From Deltaproteobacteria bacterium (GTDB lineage: Bacteria; Desulfobacterota; Desulfobulbia; Desulfobulbales; Desulfurivibrionaceae), in assembly GCA_021847425.1 (NCBI GenBank), contig JAJZRF010000009.1:1-59904 (forward strand): a stretch of DNA of 59,904 nt, in the 5' to 3' direction. The notes beneath the pieces were generated by a model that did no database searches, was not told the DNA's origin, and saw only the letters and a program-made list of their open reading frames with translations. Positions 16,549 to 28,368 of the stretch are shown piece after piece (within the stretch, counting starts at the first letter, position 1; each line of letters starts with the position of its first letter). The translations under genes and the position numbers were made by a program.

Positions 16549-17391
16549 ATGCAAAGCAATGATATTTTCTCCCTTAGCCTCGGCCTGGCATCGTCCTGGA
16601 AATTAGTGGGACAGCAGCTGAATACGCTCAAGAGCCCCCGTGAGCTCCATCTCTACATTGGCGCGGACCGAGGCGTCCTGTATCCCTGCCCCGAGTGCGG
16701 CAAGTTCTGCATGGCTCAAGACTTCAAGGAAATGACCTGGCGTCATCTCAACTTCTTCCAGCATCACTGCTATATCACCGCTCTGGTGCCCCGAACCAAC
16801 TGCCCCGAGCATGGACCCAAGCGCATCAGCGTTCCTTGGGCCAGGGAAGGCAATCACTTTACCCAGCTCTTCGAACAGGTGGCCATGACCATGTTGCGCG
16901 AAATGCCGGTTCTGGTGGGCTCCCCGGTGGTTGGTCTGCAACTGGCTGTTTTGCGCGATATACTCTTCTCCCCGTCGCTTCGAGTCAACCCCATGCAAAG
17001 CAATGACATTTTTACCCTTGGACTCGGCTTGAATCCCCCCTGGAATTTAATGGAACAACAACTGGATACGCTCAAAAAACCCCGTGAACTCCATCTCCAC
17101 ATTGGCGCTGACCGAAGCGCCCTGTATCCCTGCCCCGAGTGCGGCAAGTTTTGCAAGGCTCACGATTTTAAAGAAATGACCTGGCGTTATCTCAATTTCT
17201 TCCAGCATCACTGCTATATCACCGCTCCGGTGCCCCGAACCAGCTGCCCCGAGCATGGCATCATGCGCATCAGCCTCCCCTGGGTCAGGGAAGGCCAGCC
17301 ACGGCGCCCTGCTCTTCTGGCAGGTGACCATTACCATGCCATGCGGAATGCCGATTCTCGTCCCCTCCCCGCACAGGGATGCAACGGCTAA
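16549..17391 (+). mobile_element. ISL3-family transposase remnant: two tandem N-terminal fragments
   Basis: The frame contains the N-terminal zinc-finger region of ISL3 transposases twice. The first copy starts at 16549 (MQSNDIFSLSLGL; CPECGKFC; FFQHHCY; CPEHG), and the second at 16993, 444 bp later, with the same landmarks. The copies are similar but diverged. Neither has the catalytic domain; the first breaks off after REMPVLVGSPVVG and the second soon after the second CPEHG. The two fragments lie in one open frame (start 16507), so a 294-residue fusion could be translated, but no function is expected. Confidence 0.8.
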
Positions 17392-17440
17392 GCCGTCGTT
17401 CAAAAATAACGGCTGCATTTCAATGTTCTTAACGGCCCCT
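17392..17440. repeat. dispersed palindromic repeat, short copy
   Basis: The sequence starting GCCGTCGTTCAAAAATAAC and ending TTCTTAACGGCCCCT shares both ends with the longer element at 21498-21597 but lacks its middle. It contains the inverted pair AGCCGT/ACGGCT. It directly follows the ISL3 fragments. Confidence 0.6.
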
Positions 17441-17674
17441 GAACGTCTGCGGCGTGGCTCTCTTTATGCCCAGGCAATAGCTCGCCTTGATCTCCATGGC
17501 CTCAACTCCTTCAGTTGACAAGGGCAAGGAACCCCTGCATGCGGGGAGCGGTTTGAAATTCAGATTCCGCGGGGCGTTGTGCGCAAGGATCATTGCAACG
17601 ATAAATTTGCCGTTTGACCCTTGAGCGACTGCGTCAACTTTCCGTTGTCCCCGGGTTTTCACGCCAGCGAATTT
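17441..17674. other. intergenic stretch, no gene seen
   Basis: Between the repeat and a terminator hairpin only short frames occur. One on the minus strand (17429-17662) starts MKTRGQRKVDAVAQGS but matches nothing I recognise. The tract is probably insertion-sequence debris. Confidence 0.4.
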
Positions 17675-17706
17675 AATACCACCGATTTCAAGTCGGTGGT
17701 ATTTTA
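17675..17706 (+). terminator. intrinsic terminator-like hairpin
   Basis: AATACCACCGA (17675-17685) pairs perfectly with TCGGTGGTATT (17693-17703) around a 7-nt loop, followed by a short T run and, a few bases on, CTCTTTTTC. It insulates the two-component operon from the upstream debris. Confidence 0.65.
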
Positions 17707-17864
17707 CTCTTTTTCGGATCGGTGAATCTTCCGGGGCGCCACCGGAGGGGGCACGGTATTTATCCCCAGACGTAACTGAAATTTCTTAATAAGAAAAACC
17801 GAAAAATCATTCTGCCCATGGGCTGAGAGGCTCGGGTGGCATGTTGAAAATAGTGGAGAGGACT

Positions 17865-19478
17865 ATGAACAGCGCCAAAAAATTGGTCGGTTCGACGCTT
17901 ACGGCGAAATTCATGCTGGGCTTGGGCATAATACTGCTCTCTGTCATCTCGATTTTTTCCTACCTCACCTATGATTACCTGAAAGGGATGTATGTCAGGG
18001 AGGCCTACGAAAAAACAGATCTTGTCCTGGGGCATATTGACGCTACGATGGAATATGCCCGGGATGTGCTTCGCCCCCAGATATTCCATGTTCTGCCCGG
18101 AAATGTCTTCATCAAGCAGGTCATGTCCAGTTCGTTTATGAATAAGGGGATCATGAAGAGATTCAAACAGAGGTTCCCCCGCTACATTTATCGAAGGGTC
18201 GCCATCGATCCCATGAATCCCGAGAACCGGGCCGATGCCTTTGAAGAAAGCTTTATCCGCCAGTTTCAAAATAACCGGACGTCGGCGAAGGAATGGAAAG
18301 GCCTCGTCACCAGAAACAAAGAGGATTATTTTTTGCATCTCAAGGCGATTGTCATGGAGGAGCCCTGTCTGCTCTGCCACGGCGAGCCCGATGCTTCCCC
18401 TGCGACCATCACCCTTCACTACGGAACGACCCACGGACGTCACTGGAAAGTCGGCGAGGTGGTGGGCGTCGAGTCAATCGCGACTCCGGTGAGCGACACC
18501 TTCCGGCAGTTGCGGCAGGTGGCCTTGTCTCTTTTCTTTTTCGGGATAGTCTGCATGGGCGCCCTTTTCGCCGGCCTCAATTTTTTCCATTACCGGCTTG
18601 CCGTGCTCCCCTTGAAGCGGGTCAGCTCCTTTTTCAAGGAAGTGGTGGACGGGCATCGCGGCCTTGACATCCATTTCAATGCGCGCGACTATGATGAAGT
18701 GTATGAGTTGGCCGAATCCTTTAACCGCATGATGGTGCATTTGCAGAAATCCGAAGAGGAAAGAAAGGAGATGGAGGCGCGGGTGCTGCAGGCGGACAAA
18801 CTTGCCTCCATAGGCCGGTTGGGCGCAGGGGTGGCCCACGAGATAAACAATCCGCTCAGCTTGATTCTGGGTTATACGAATATGCTGCGCAAGGAAAGCT
18901 GGGCCACGGGACAGACCAAGGAAGACCTCGATATTGTCTACCACAACGCACGGTCGTGCAAGAAGATTGTCGAGGATCTCCTCAATTTTGCCCGCCAGAC
19001 AAAAACCAACCGTCTCCCTATCAACGTCAATGCCGCCGTCGAAGCGGTAATAAAACCGATGGAGGAAACATTGCGCACCGGGGAGATCACGGTCATCCGC
19101 AACTATGATCCGGCCTTACCTCCCCTGATGGCGGACGAGGACAAGCTGAAACGGGTTTTCATGAATCTTCTGCTGAACGCCTCCCACGCCATGCAGCCGG
19201 GAGGAGGGAGTCTTACGGTCAGCACCGCTTGCGACAGCAAGAAAAGCGGGATAACCATTGTTTTTTCCGACACGGGCTGCGGCATTCCCGAAGAGATCAG
19301 TAAAAAAATATTCGAGCCTTTCTTTACGACAAAACGGCCGGGAGAGGGGACAGGACTCGGTCTTTCGGTAAGCTACGGAATAGTGCAGGAACACAAAGGG
19401 GAAATTTCGGTCAGGAGCGAGGAGGGGAAGGGAACATCCTTCACGCTTTGGTTCCCCCTTGAAGGAGACAGTGCATGA
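17865..19478 (+). CDS. sensor histidine kinase with c-heme-binding (DUF3365-type) sensor domain
   Basis: This is a membrane-bound sensor kinase. From the N-terminus: a first membrane helix ([19 protein letters not shown]), then a periplasmic domain of about 180 residues with the heme c motif CLLCH (residues 168-172) typical of DUF3365/Tll0287-like sensors. A second helix ([18 protein letters not shown]), a HAMP linker, a HisKA domain with phospho-acceptor H325 in [13 protein letters not shown], and an ATPase domain ([23 protein letters not shown]) follow. It probably senses redox state, NO or a small ligand through heme. ATG 17865 is chosen because GGAGAGG precedes it; an in-frame ATG at 17841 is possible. 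Its stop overlaps the regulator gene start by 4 bp (ATGA). Confidence 0.92.
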   Translation: MNSAKKLVGSTLTAKFMLGLGIILLSVISIFSYLTYDYLKGMYVREAYEKTDLVLGHIDATMEYARDVLRPQIFHVLPGNVFIKQVMSSSFMNKGIMKRFKQRFPRYIYRRVAIDPMNPENRADAFEESFIRQFQNNRTSAKEWKGLVTRNKEDYFLHLKAIVMEEPCLLCHGEPDASPATITLHYGTTHGRHWKVGEVVGVESIATPVSDTFRQLRQVALSLFFFGIVCMGALFAGLNFFHYRLAVLPLKRVSSFFKEVVDGHRGLDIHFNARDYDEVYELAESFNRMMVHLQKSEEERKEMEARVLQADKLASIGRLGAGVAHEINNPLSLILGYTNMLRKESWATGQTKEDLDIVYHNARSCKKIVEDLLNFARQTKTNRLPINVNAAVEAVIKPMEETLRTGEITVIRNYDPALPPLMADEDKLKRVFMNLLLNASHAMQPGGGSLTVSTACDSKKSGITIVFSDTGCGIPEEISKKIFEPFFTTKRPGEGTGLGLSVSYGIVQEHKGEISVRSEEGKGTSFTLWFPLEGDSA

Positions 19479-20881
19479 CCCAAAAGGTCCTCGTTGTTGA
19501 CGACAATCCGGATATGACCCGTTTTCTTGCAAGGTTGATCGGAAACGCACTGCATCTGGAAACCCCTGTCGCCGGCAGCGCCGAGGAGGCACTGGAGATT
19601 CTCAAGAAGAACACGGTTCACTGCCTTCTGGTCGACATGAAAATGCCGGGGATGGACGGCATGGAGCTCTTGCGGAATATCAAGAAAAATGATGCTTCGC
19701 TTCCCGTGATAATAATGACGGCTTACGGCGCCATCGAAACAGCCGTGGAGGCCATGAAAGAGGGGGCCTACGACTTCATCACCAAGCCCTTCGAGGAGGA
19801 GCGGCTGCTGCATACGGTGCGGCGGGCGCTGGAACATGAACATCTTCTCCGAAGGAACCTGGATCTTGAGAGAAGAATCAAGGAGAAAGAAAAGGAGATT
19901 TTCTTTGTCGGGGAATCCCCCCGGATGAAAGAACTCATTGATACCATCAAGTTGGTGGCCAGAACGGACGTTACCGTGCTTATCACCGGCGAGACCGGAA
20001 CCGGGAAGGAACTGGCCGCCCACATGATTCACAGCCTCAGCAGCAGGCTGGGCCGGCCTTTTGTGGTCGTAAACTGTCCTGCGATCCCTGAGAATATCCT
20101 GGAGAGTGAACTTTTCGGCTACCGGAAGGGAGCCTTTACCGGGGCCAACACGGACCGGGAGGGGCTTTTCCAGACGGCGCAGGGGGGAACCCTGTTTCTC
20201 GACGAGATCGGGGACATCTCCGCCACCCTGCAGGCGAAGCTGCTGAGGGTGCTGCAGGAGAGGGAACTGAAACCTCTGGGTGACACCACCACCCGCAAGA
20301 TAGATGTCCGGGTCATCGCCGCCACCAACCGGGATCTCGAAGCGGGTGTCGCCGCCGGGCTTTTCAGGTCGGACCTGTATTACCGGCTGAACGTTGTTTC
20401 GGTGCGCACCAGGCCTCTCAGGGAAATACCGGAGGACATTCCCCTTATCGCCTATCATTTTCTTTCCCTTTTTTGCACGGAACTTGGGTTGGGGCCGAAG
20501 AAATTTTCCGATGATGCTATACGGTTTCTCGTTTCCCGGCAGTGGAAAGGCAACGCCCGCGAACTGCAAAACCTGATAAAGAGGGCGGTGATCTTTTCAA
20601 AAAACGATCTGCTTACCCAGGAGGATTTCGGCAGCAGCGCCTTGGCGGTCGCCGTTTCCGAAGAGGCTCCTGAACTGTACGGGCTTGAGTACAAGGAGAG
20701 GCGGAAAAAGGTCCTCACGACATTCAACGTGGAATACATTACGCATCTTCTGCAGAGCACGGAAGGGAACGTCTCCCTTGCCGCCCAAACCGCGGGCATT
20801 GAGCGGCAATCCCTGCAGCAGCTCATGCGGAAGTACGGCATCAATTCGGGTGTATTCAGGAAGGATGCGGAGAAGAAATAG
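19475..20881 (+). CDS. NtrC-family sigma-54-dependent response regulator
   Basis: The 468-residue protein has a receiver domain (VVDDNPDM; phospho-acceptor in LLVDMKMPGMDG; TAYG; KPFEE), a sigma-54 AAA+ domain and a Fis-type helix-turn-helix. The AAA+ part shows Walker A GETGTGKE, GAFTGA for sigma-54 contact, Walker B LFLDEIG and sensor RELQNL. Phosphorylated by the adjacent heme kinase, it would activate sigma-54 promoters. The only good candidate in the window is the one before the MFS pair at 12820. The C-terminal segment GNVSLAAQTAGIERQSLQQLM is the DNA-binding motif. Confidence 0.95.
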   Translation: MTQKVLVVDDNPDMTRFLARLIGNALHLETPVAGSAEEALEILKKNTVHCLLVDMKMPGMDGMELLRNIKKNDASLPVIIMTAYGAIETAVEAMKEGAYDFITKPFEEERLLHTVRRALEHEHLLRRNLDLERRIKEKEKEIFFVGESPRMKELIDTIKLVARTDVTVLITGETGTGKELAAHMIHSLSSRLGRPFVVVNCPAIPENILESELFGYRKGAFTGANTDREGLFQTAQGGTLFLDEIGDISATLQAKLLRVLQERELKPLGDTTTRKIDVRVIAATNRDLEAGVAAGLFRSDLYYRLNVVSVRTRPLREIPEDIPLIAYHFLSLFCTELGLGPKKFSDDAIRFLVSRQWKGNARELQNLIKRAVIFSKNDLLTQEDFGSSALAVAVSEEAPELYGLEYKERRKKVLTTFNVEYITHLLQSTEGNVSLAAQTAGIERQSLQQLMRKYGINSGVFRKDAEKK

Positions 20882-20897
20882 CCGTTGCCGGGGAAGA

Positions 20898-21482
20898 TCA
20901 GGGAGTTGAGGAAGCGCGATCCATCTTTGCCAAGATGGAGCTGTCTATTTCATAGCCGAATTTCTGATTTGCCCGGCGTATGAACTGCCGTATTTCCATA
21001 AGTTCGGTCGTTTTGTTGAAAAAAATTCTGTGCGTCCCGTTGTCGGTCTCGATACATAAATTATATCGTGCCCGGAAGATCCCGACCAGTAGCCAGAAAC
21101 CTATTCCCGTCATGACCCAAAGAATGACCGGCACCAGGGGGATTACAAGCTCTCCGGGTTTAGCCGGGGCTATGCCGCCCCCTCCCGCAAGCGCAAGAAA
21201 GGTTACGATTAAGCCGAACAGGCCGAGAAAAAGCAAGATAAAGCCCAGGAAGTATTGATAAAATGGATGATTTGCCTCTGTGTCGTAGCAAAGCTCGATC
21301 TGGCGAATCTGCTCCCTTTGAATCGTGAGGACCGGCCGGCCACCCTCGATTTTTATGATCTCGGTCGCGGAAATCTTCACCTTCGAGTACGTGAGCGAAT
21401 TGCTGTCAGAGTCGCTAGCCAACAAGAGCCTCTTTTCTTGGAAAGCCCGCACAAGTATCGGGATGAAGTTACTTGTGCCCAT
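20898..21482 (-). CDS. membrane protein of unknown function
   Basis: The 194-residue protein has an N-terminal soluble part of about 75 residues (TEIIKIEGGRPVLTIQREQIRQIEL), two hydrophobic helices (FLGFILLFLGLFGLIVTFLAL and VPVILWVMTGIGFWLLVGIF), and a C-terminal soluble part (HRIFFNKTTELMEIRQFIRRANQKFG). This resembles PH-like or DUF-type two-helix membrane proteins, but no family is certain. An in-frame start at 21524 would place the first codons inside the palindromic repeat, so ATG 21482 is preferred. It is convergent with the regulator gene. Confidence 0.6.
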   Translation of the reverse strand: MGTSNFIPILVRAFQEKRLLLASDSDSNSLTYSKVKISATEIIKIEGGRPVLTIQREQIRQIELCYDTEANHPFYQYFLGFILLFLGLFGLIVTFLALAGGGGIAPAKPGELVIPLVPVILWVMTGIGFWLLVGIFRARYNLCIETDNGTHRIFFNKTTELMEIRQFIRRANQKFGYEIDSSILAKMDRASSTP

Positions 21483-21497
21483 CCGGGCAAACACTGA

Positions 21498-21597
21498 GCC
21501 GTTGTTCAAAAATAACCGTAACATTAAAGTTTCGTGACCGGCATAAGGGGCCGTAGCGAAATCGGGAAAATGTAATGGTTATTTCTTAACGGCCCCT
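21498..21597. repeat. dispersed palindromic repeat, full copy
   Basis: This 100-bp element begins GCCGTTGTTCAAAAATAAC and ends TTCTTAACGGCCCCT, as the short copy at 17392 does. Its second half contains perfect arms AGGGGCCGT (21546-21554) and ACGGCCCCT (21589-21597). It overlaps the stop codon of acyP and may act as its terminator or in message stability. Confidence 0.65.
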
Positions 21598-21877
21598 AAT
21601 TATACCGGATGGCAAAGGCGGTCTTGTCGCCCAGGGGCTGCTCCTCTGTCACCTGCACCTCCCGGACCTCGGCCTGGGGTGAGCCGAGGTGCAACCAGGC
21701 AATCATTTGCTCAACCTTTTCCGCCTCGCCCTCCAGCACGGCTTCCACCGTGCCGTCCGGCCGGTTTCGCACCCAGCCGCTCAACTCAAGGCCCCTGGCT
21801 TCCTTCTGGGCATAATCGCGAAAATAGACGCCCTGCACCAATCCCTCAATCCTGGTTACCACCCGTTTTCTTGCCAT
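21596..21877 (-). CDS. acyP: acylphosphatase
   Basis: The 93-residue enzyme hydrolyses acyl phosphates such as carbamoyl or acetyl phosphate. The signature GLVQGVYFRDYAQ (catalytic Arg in FR) and the second motif GWVRNRPDGTVEAVLEG (catalytic Asn) are intact. ATG 21877 (MARKRVVTRIEG) gives the normal family length; an upstream in-frame ATG adds 13 unconserved residues. It lies 41 bp after ligA on the same strand and is probably the last gene of the tautomerase-ligA unit. Confidence 0.93.
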   Translation of the reverse strand: MARKRVVTRIEGLVQGVYFRDYAQKEARGLELSGWVRNRPDGTVEAVLEGEAEKVEQMIAWLHLGSPQAEVREVQVTEEQPLGDKTAFAIRYN

Positions 21878-21918
21878 ATATTGCTCCGCGCTCGTCTTGC
21901 ATAATGATTCGATCATGG

Positions 21919-24258
<2,340 letters not shown>

Positions 24259-24337
24259 TTAAAGGCAGCGTGCAAGAAAAGCTCCCGCTTTCCTGCAAAT
24301 ATGACTAGATTGCGGGCTGGTGCGAGGAGGGAAAGAA

Positions 24338-25093
24338 ATGACGCCGCTGATACTTGTGACCAACGATGACGGGGTTCGTGCCCCGGGCCTTGCCATTCTC
24401 GCCCTGGCTTTGCAGGGTATTGGCCGGATTGTGATTGTCGCCCCGGATCAGGACAACAGCGCGGCCAGCCACTCGCTCACCATGAAGCGGCCCCTCCGGG
24501 TAAAAGATCTTGGCCAGGATCGGTATTCCGTGGACGGCACCCCCACCGATTGCGTGACCCTGGCCATGGGCAGGATTCTGCCGCACAAGCCCCAGCTGGT
24601 TGTTTCCGGCATCAATCCCGGGCCGAATCTGGGAGACGATGTCAGCTACTCCGGCACGGTCTCCGCCGCCGTGGAAGGCACCATGCTCGGCGCGCCTTCC
24701 CTGGCCGTTTCCCTGGCAGGGGAAGAGCCCTTCTCTTTTGAAACCGCCGCCGCCTTTGCCGTAAAGCTGGCCAGGACCATTTTGGACAAGGGTTTGCCCA
24801 AGGACACCCTTCTCAACGTCAATGTTCCCAACCGCAGGCCGGAAGAGATACAGGGGGTGCGTTTTACCAGGCAGGGGCGGCGGGTCTATGATGGCGCCAT
24901 CAAGGAAACCTTTGACCCGTGGGGCAGGCAGCATTACTGGATCGGCGGCGGCACGCCGTTGTGGGACGAGGGCGAAGACACCGATGCCCAGGCTATTCTC
25001 GCCGGGTATGTCTCCATTACCCCGCTGCATCTTGACCTCACCAACCACGCGGCTCTCAGGAAACTGGGGACGGAATGGGTCCTGACCATCTGA
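24338..25093 (+). CDS. surE: 5'/3'-nucleotidase SurE
   Basis: SurE removes phosphate from nucleoside monophosphates and is linked to stationary-phase survival. The metal site TNDDG (residues 8-12), the SASHSLT-like loop in NSAASHSLT, and the signature SGINPGPNLGDDVSYSGTVSAA region are present. The 251-residue length is normal. ATG 24338 follows GAGGAGGGA. A GTG at 24320 in the same frame has no ribosome binding site. Confidence 0.96.
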   Translation: MTPLILVTNDDGVRAPGLAILALALQGIGRIVIVAPDQDNSAASHSLTMKRPLRVKDLGQDRYSVDGTPTDCVTLAMGRILPHKPQLVVSGINPGPNLGDDVSYSGTVSAAVEGTMLGAPSLAVSLAGEEPFSFETAAAFAVKLARTILDKGLPKDTLLNVNVPNRRPEEIQGVRFTRQGRRVYDGAIKETFDPWGRQHYWIGGGTPLWDEGEDTDAQAILAGYVSITPLHLDLTNHAALRKLGTEWVLTI

Positions 25094-25166
25094 GGGGTTC
25101 TGCCTGAAGAGGTGTCCTGATTTCTGCAACCCCTCCACCCCGCCTCCTGGAGAGAGCCCTCGGAAC

Positions 25167-26339
25167 TTATGGCTGGTTCCCCTCTTCCGCCTGGTCAATC
25201 AGGGCGCATTGCTTGAGAAAAGGAAGATCGCTTTCGGCGTGGATTTCCTGCAGGAGCTGGTCTGGGAGGTGAAGAAATTCCTCGGCCCGTTTGCGGGGGG
25301 CAAAAAAATTCTTGTTGAACGGCTCGATGAGGTTCAGGTGTTCCCATCTGGTAACATAATATTCAATAAGAGCCGGAAGTTCGGTGAAGATTGTCGCTTC
25401 CGGCTCGGGATCGCTGAAACTTGACTTCCGCAATTTGGCGGCGGACAGGGTCTGGGTTTCGTAGAAATTTTTTAAAAACATCAGTTCGGCCGGCATGCGC
25501 GCTTCGATGCCGAGCCTGGTTATCAGCCGCACCAGCCGGGCCATGATCCCCATGCCGAATTGTGCCACGGGAAAAGGCAGGTAGATCTCCCGGGGGGTTT
25601 TCAGTTTAAGGGCAGACTTGATGGTGAGGATGAGCTGGCTCAAGGCCACGGGGTTGGGATCGACAAAATTGAAGGTCTGGCCGGAAAACTCGGGCCGGTT
25701 GTCCAGCACATGGGAAATGAAATAGGGCAGTTTCCGGGCGCTGGAATAGGAATGCAAGGCCCCCTGTCTGGTAAAGAGCACCGGCATGGAGCGGTCGACA
25801 ATGGCGAAAAACAACCGGTGAAAGCCCTGGATCTTGTGGTCGTGAGCGCCATAGACGATGCCCAGCCGGATCGTGGTGTAGTCAAGCTCCCCGACCTCGC
25901 GCATATGTTCGAGGGTCAGCTCGGCCATGAGTTTGGCCTTGGTGTAGTTGGGCAGGTTCGGGCTCAGGTCCAGGCGGTCATCTTCGCCCAGATCCCGGCC
26001 GTTTGGCATGACCGCGGCTGAACTCAGGTGGATGTAGGGGATGCCCAGTTCCTGGGCTGCCTTGGCCAGGTAGACCGTGCCCAGATAGTTGATTTCGTAG
26101 GCAAGCTGCGGGTCGCTGTCGATGGCGGCAATGGCGCAGTTGATGATAAAGGCGGGCTTGGCCTTTTCAAAATAGCGGCGGATGTCGTCCGGGTCGCGGA
26201 GGCTGAGTTTTTTGCTGTTGGGGGCAAGAACGTTGATCCTGCCTCCGGCCTGGGTTTTTAAGTAATACAGCAGGGCGCCGCCGATCAACCCCGAGCCGCC
26301 GAGGAGGACCCCTGTTTTTTCAGATACGGGTGGCGTCAT
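25167..26339 (-). CDS. NAD(P)-dependent epimerase/dehydratase-like protein (extended SDR)
   Basis: The 390-residue protein has the Rossmann glycine motif GGSGLIG at residues 14-20, the NYLGT helix start, the catalytic serine region HLSSAAVMPNG, and the YTKAK active-site pair (Tyr, Lys). This is the layout of extended SDRs such as sugar-nucleotide epimerases and dTDP-4-dehydrorhamnose reductases. A C-terminal extension of about 100 residues (KNFFAPRKRAEEFLHLPDQ) is not typical. No sugar-biosynthesis genes are adjacent, so the substrate is unknown. Confidence 0.8.
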   Translation of the reverse strand: MTPPVSEKTGVLLGGSGLIGGALLYYLKTQAGGRINVLAPNSKKLSLRDPDDIRRYFEKAKPAFIINCAIAAIDSDPQLAYEINYLGTVYLAKAAQELGIPYIHLSSAAVMPNGRDLGEDDRLDLSPNLPNYTKAKLMAELTLEHMREVGELDYTTIRLGIVYGAHDHKIQGFHRLFFAIVDRSMPVLFTRQGALHSYSSARKLPYFISHVLDNRPEFSGQTFNFVDPNPVALSQLILTIKSALKLKTPREIYLPFPVAQFGMGIMARLVRLITRLGIEARMPAELMFLKNFYETQTLSAAKLRKSSFSDPEPEATIFTELPALIEYYVTRWEHLNLIEPFNKNFFAPRKRAEEFLHLPDQLLQEIHAESDLPFLKQCALIDQAEEGNQP

Positions 26340-26517
26340 GGCTCCCTTTTCGGGGATGGTGATTGATGAAGGCTGCCGGGTTTGTCAGGGATTTTTTCAG
26401 TGACAAGGGCAACGAGACACATTACTTACTAAGAGTAGCAACAAGGGCTTGACCCGTCAACAGGAAGCGCGTTTTCTTCCTTGCCGGCAGCCCTGGCACC
26501 GAGGGAAAAGAAAAGGG

Positions 26518-27924
26518 ATGGCGGTTTATAAACGACAGGAAGTGCATGCGCTGCTCAAGGGGGTGGAGCGCGGGGAAACAGCCCCGGTCTATCTGCTGTT
26601 TGGCGAACGGTACCTCTGCCAGGAGATCGCCAATGACCTGATCTGCCGTCTGCTGCCCGATGAGAGCCAACGCCTGAACAACCTGAAGACCATCGACGGC
26701 GATCAGGAGGAGATGGGCGCCACCATCAATATGCTCAAGACCTACAGCCTGTTTGGCGCCAGACAGGTTATCCGGGTGATGGACTCCCAGATTCTCTACT
26801 CCAAGGTCGTGGCCAGCGCCCTCTGGGACAAGGCGCGCAAGGCCTGGGACGGGAAAGAGCCAAAAAAAGCCCTGCGGCATCTGGCCCAGATGCTGGCCCT
26901 GGCCGATCTTGCCCTGGCGGATTGGGAAAAAGAGGAGCTGGGCGGTTGTGCGCCGGGCCGCTGGCAGGAGCTGTTCGGTTTTGCCAAGCCGGAGGAGCTG
27001 GACTGGGTGGGGGAGGCATGTGCGGCAGGCGAAGGGAGCGGTGTCTCTGCGGCCGCGCCCAAGATAGACGGGGCCGAGCTGCTGACGGCTGCCCTGGAGG
27101 CGGGGATTCCGCAGGGCAACACCCTGATTCTGGTGGCCGAGGCGGCGGACAAGCGCAAGAAGCTCTTCAAGTATCTGGAAAAAAAAGGCGTGGTGGTTGA
27201 TCTCTCCGTGGACACCGGGGTTAGCTCCGCGGCGCGCAAGGATCAGGACGGACTGCTCAAGGATATTGTCCAGCAGAGCCTGGCCCGGTTCGGCAAGAAA
27301 CTGGAGCCGCGGGCCTTGCCGGTGCTGTTGGAACGGGTGGGCTTTCATCCGGTGGCCGTGGCCATGGAGACGGAAAAACTGGCCCTGTCCGTGGGCGAGG
27401 CCGAGACCGTCACCATGGACGATCTCAACGCCATGGTCGGCCGGACCCGGGAAGAGGCTCTGTACGAGTTGAACGAGGCCTTTGGCAATCATGATCTGGG
27501 TGCGTCGCTGACCATCTCCCATCGTCTCAAGGAAAACGGGGTGCATCCCCTCATCGTGGTGGCGGGGCTGCGTAATTTCCTGCGCAAGCTGCTGCTGGTG
27601 CGGGCCATTATCGAGCAGCCCGCCTCCGCCTATTCCGAGGGTGTCTCCTATGGCGCCTTCCAGAAAGGGGTTCTGCCGCAGCTGCAAGAGGGTCTTGGCC
27701 CGCAGCAGAAGGCGCTGGCTGGCCATCCCTTTGCCGTATACAAGAGTTTTCAGCAGGGTGAGCGGTTTACCCTGGCGGCCTTGAAACGGGCCAGAACCGG
27801 TCTGCTTACGGCGGAATACCGGCTGAAAGGCTCCGGTTTGCCGGAATATCTGATCCTGGAGGATTTTCTTTTTTCCGTTTTGCAACCCCCGGAACGGGCC
27901 AGGCAACACCCCGTGGCCGGATAG
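26518..27924 (+). CDS. holA: DNA polymerase III delta subunit
   Basis: HolA is the clamp-loader subunit that opens the beta sliding clamp. The N-terminal signature PVYLLFGERYLCQE and the C-terminal LNEAFGNHDLGASLTISHRLKENG segment match the family. At 468 residues it is well above the usual length of about 340; most of the excess lies at about residues 95-190 (from ALWDKARKAWDG to AAPKIDGAELL). ATG 26518 starts at the conserved region. It is followed by clpS-clpA after a 105-bp gap. Confidence 0.88.
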   Translation: MAVYKRQEVHALLKGVERGETAPVYLLFGERYLCQEIANDLICRLLPDESQRLNNLKTIDGDQEEMGATINMLKTYSLFGARQVIRVMDSQILYSKVVASALWDKARKAWDGKEPKKALRHLAQMLALADLALADWEKEELGGCAPGRWQELFGFAKPEELDWVGEACAAGEGSGVSAAAPKIDGAELLTAALEAGIPQGNTLILVAEAADKRKKLFKYLEKKGVVVDLSVDTGVSSAARKDQDGLLKDIVQQSLARFGKKLEPRALPVLLERVGFHPVAVAMETEKLALSVGEAETVTMDDLNAMVGRTREEALYELNEAFGNHDLGASLTISHRLKENGVHPLIVVAGLRNFLRKLLLVRAIIEQPASAYSEGVSYGAFQKGVLPQLQEGLGPQQKALAGHPFAVYKSFQQGERFTLAALKRARTGLLTAEYRLKGSGLPEYLILEDFLFSVLQPPERARQHPVAG

Positions 27925-28029
27925 CTTTGCCAGGTAAAAAGTGGGGCAACGACCGTGCGGATTAAAAAAAGATGATTATCTTTACCAAACCGGCTTGGCT
28001 GGGATTGATTGCAAGGGAGCAGGAAAAGC

Positions 28030-28344
28030 ATGGGCACCGCGGGCAGGGAGAGCGAAGGTTCGGTTGTCACCGAAAAAAAGCAGCAGACCAGGCGACCTTC
28101 CATGTACAAGGTGCTGCTGCACAACGACGACTATACCACCATGGATTTCGTGGTGATGGTGCTGGAAACGATATTTCATAAAAGCGCGGAAGAGGCCAAC
28201 CGGATCATGCTGAATGTCCATGAGCACGGCCTGGGGGTGGCCGGGGTGTACCCGCGCGATGTGGCGGAAACCAAGGCGATTCTGGTGCATGACCTGGCCC
28301 GCAAGCATGAATATCCCTTGAAATGTTCCATTGAAAAGGCGTAA
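28030..28344 (+). CDS. clpS: ATP-dependent Clp protease adaptor ClpS
   Basis: ClpS delivers N-degron substrates to ClpAP. The core YKVLLHNDDYTTMDFVV, the VHEHG loop and the DLARKHEYPLKCSIEKA C-terminus are all typical. ATG 28030 is taken because GGGAG lies 10 bp upstream; earlier in-frame codons include no ATG. The clpA start follows after 24 bp, the standard clpS-clpA order, so both act in the same degradation pathway. Confidence 0.96.
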   Translation: MGTAGRESEGSVVTEKKQQTRRPSMYKVLLHNDDYTTMDFVVMVLETIFHKSAEEANRIMLNVHEHGLGVAGVYPRDVAETKAILVHDLARKHEYPLKCSIEKA

Positions 28345-28368
28345 CGGGTTTCCCGTGAGGAGCGCGAG

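Noticed and set aside
17429-17662. 77-codon minus-strand ORF after the ISL3 fragments
   Set aside because: No recognisable domain and no start signal; likely debris.
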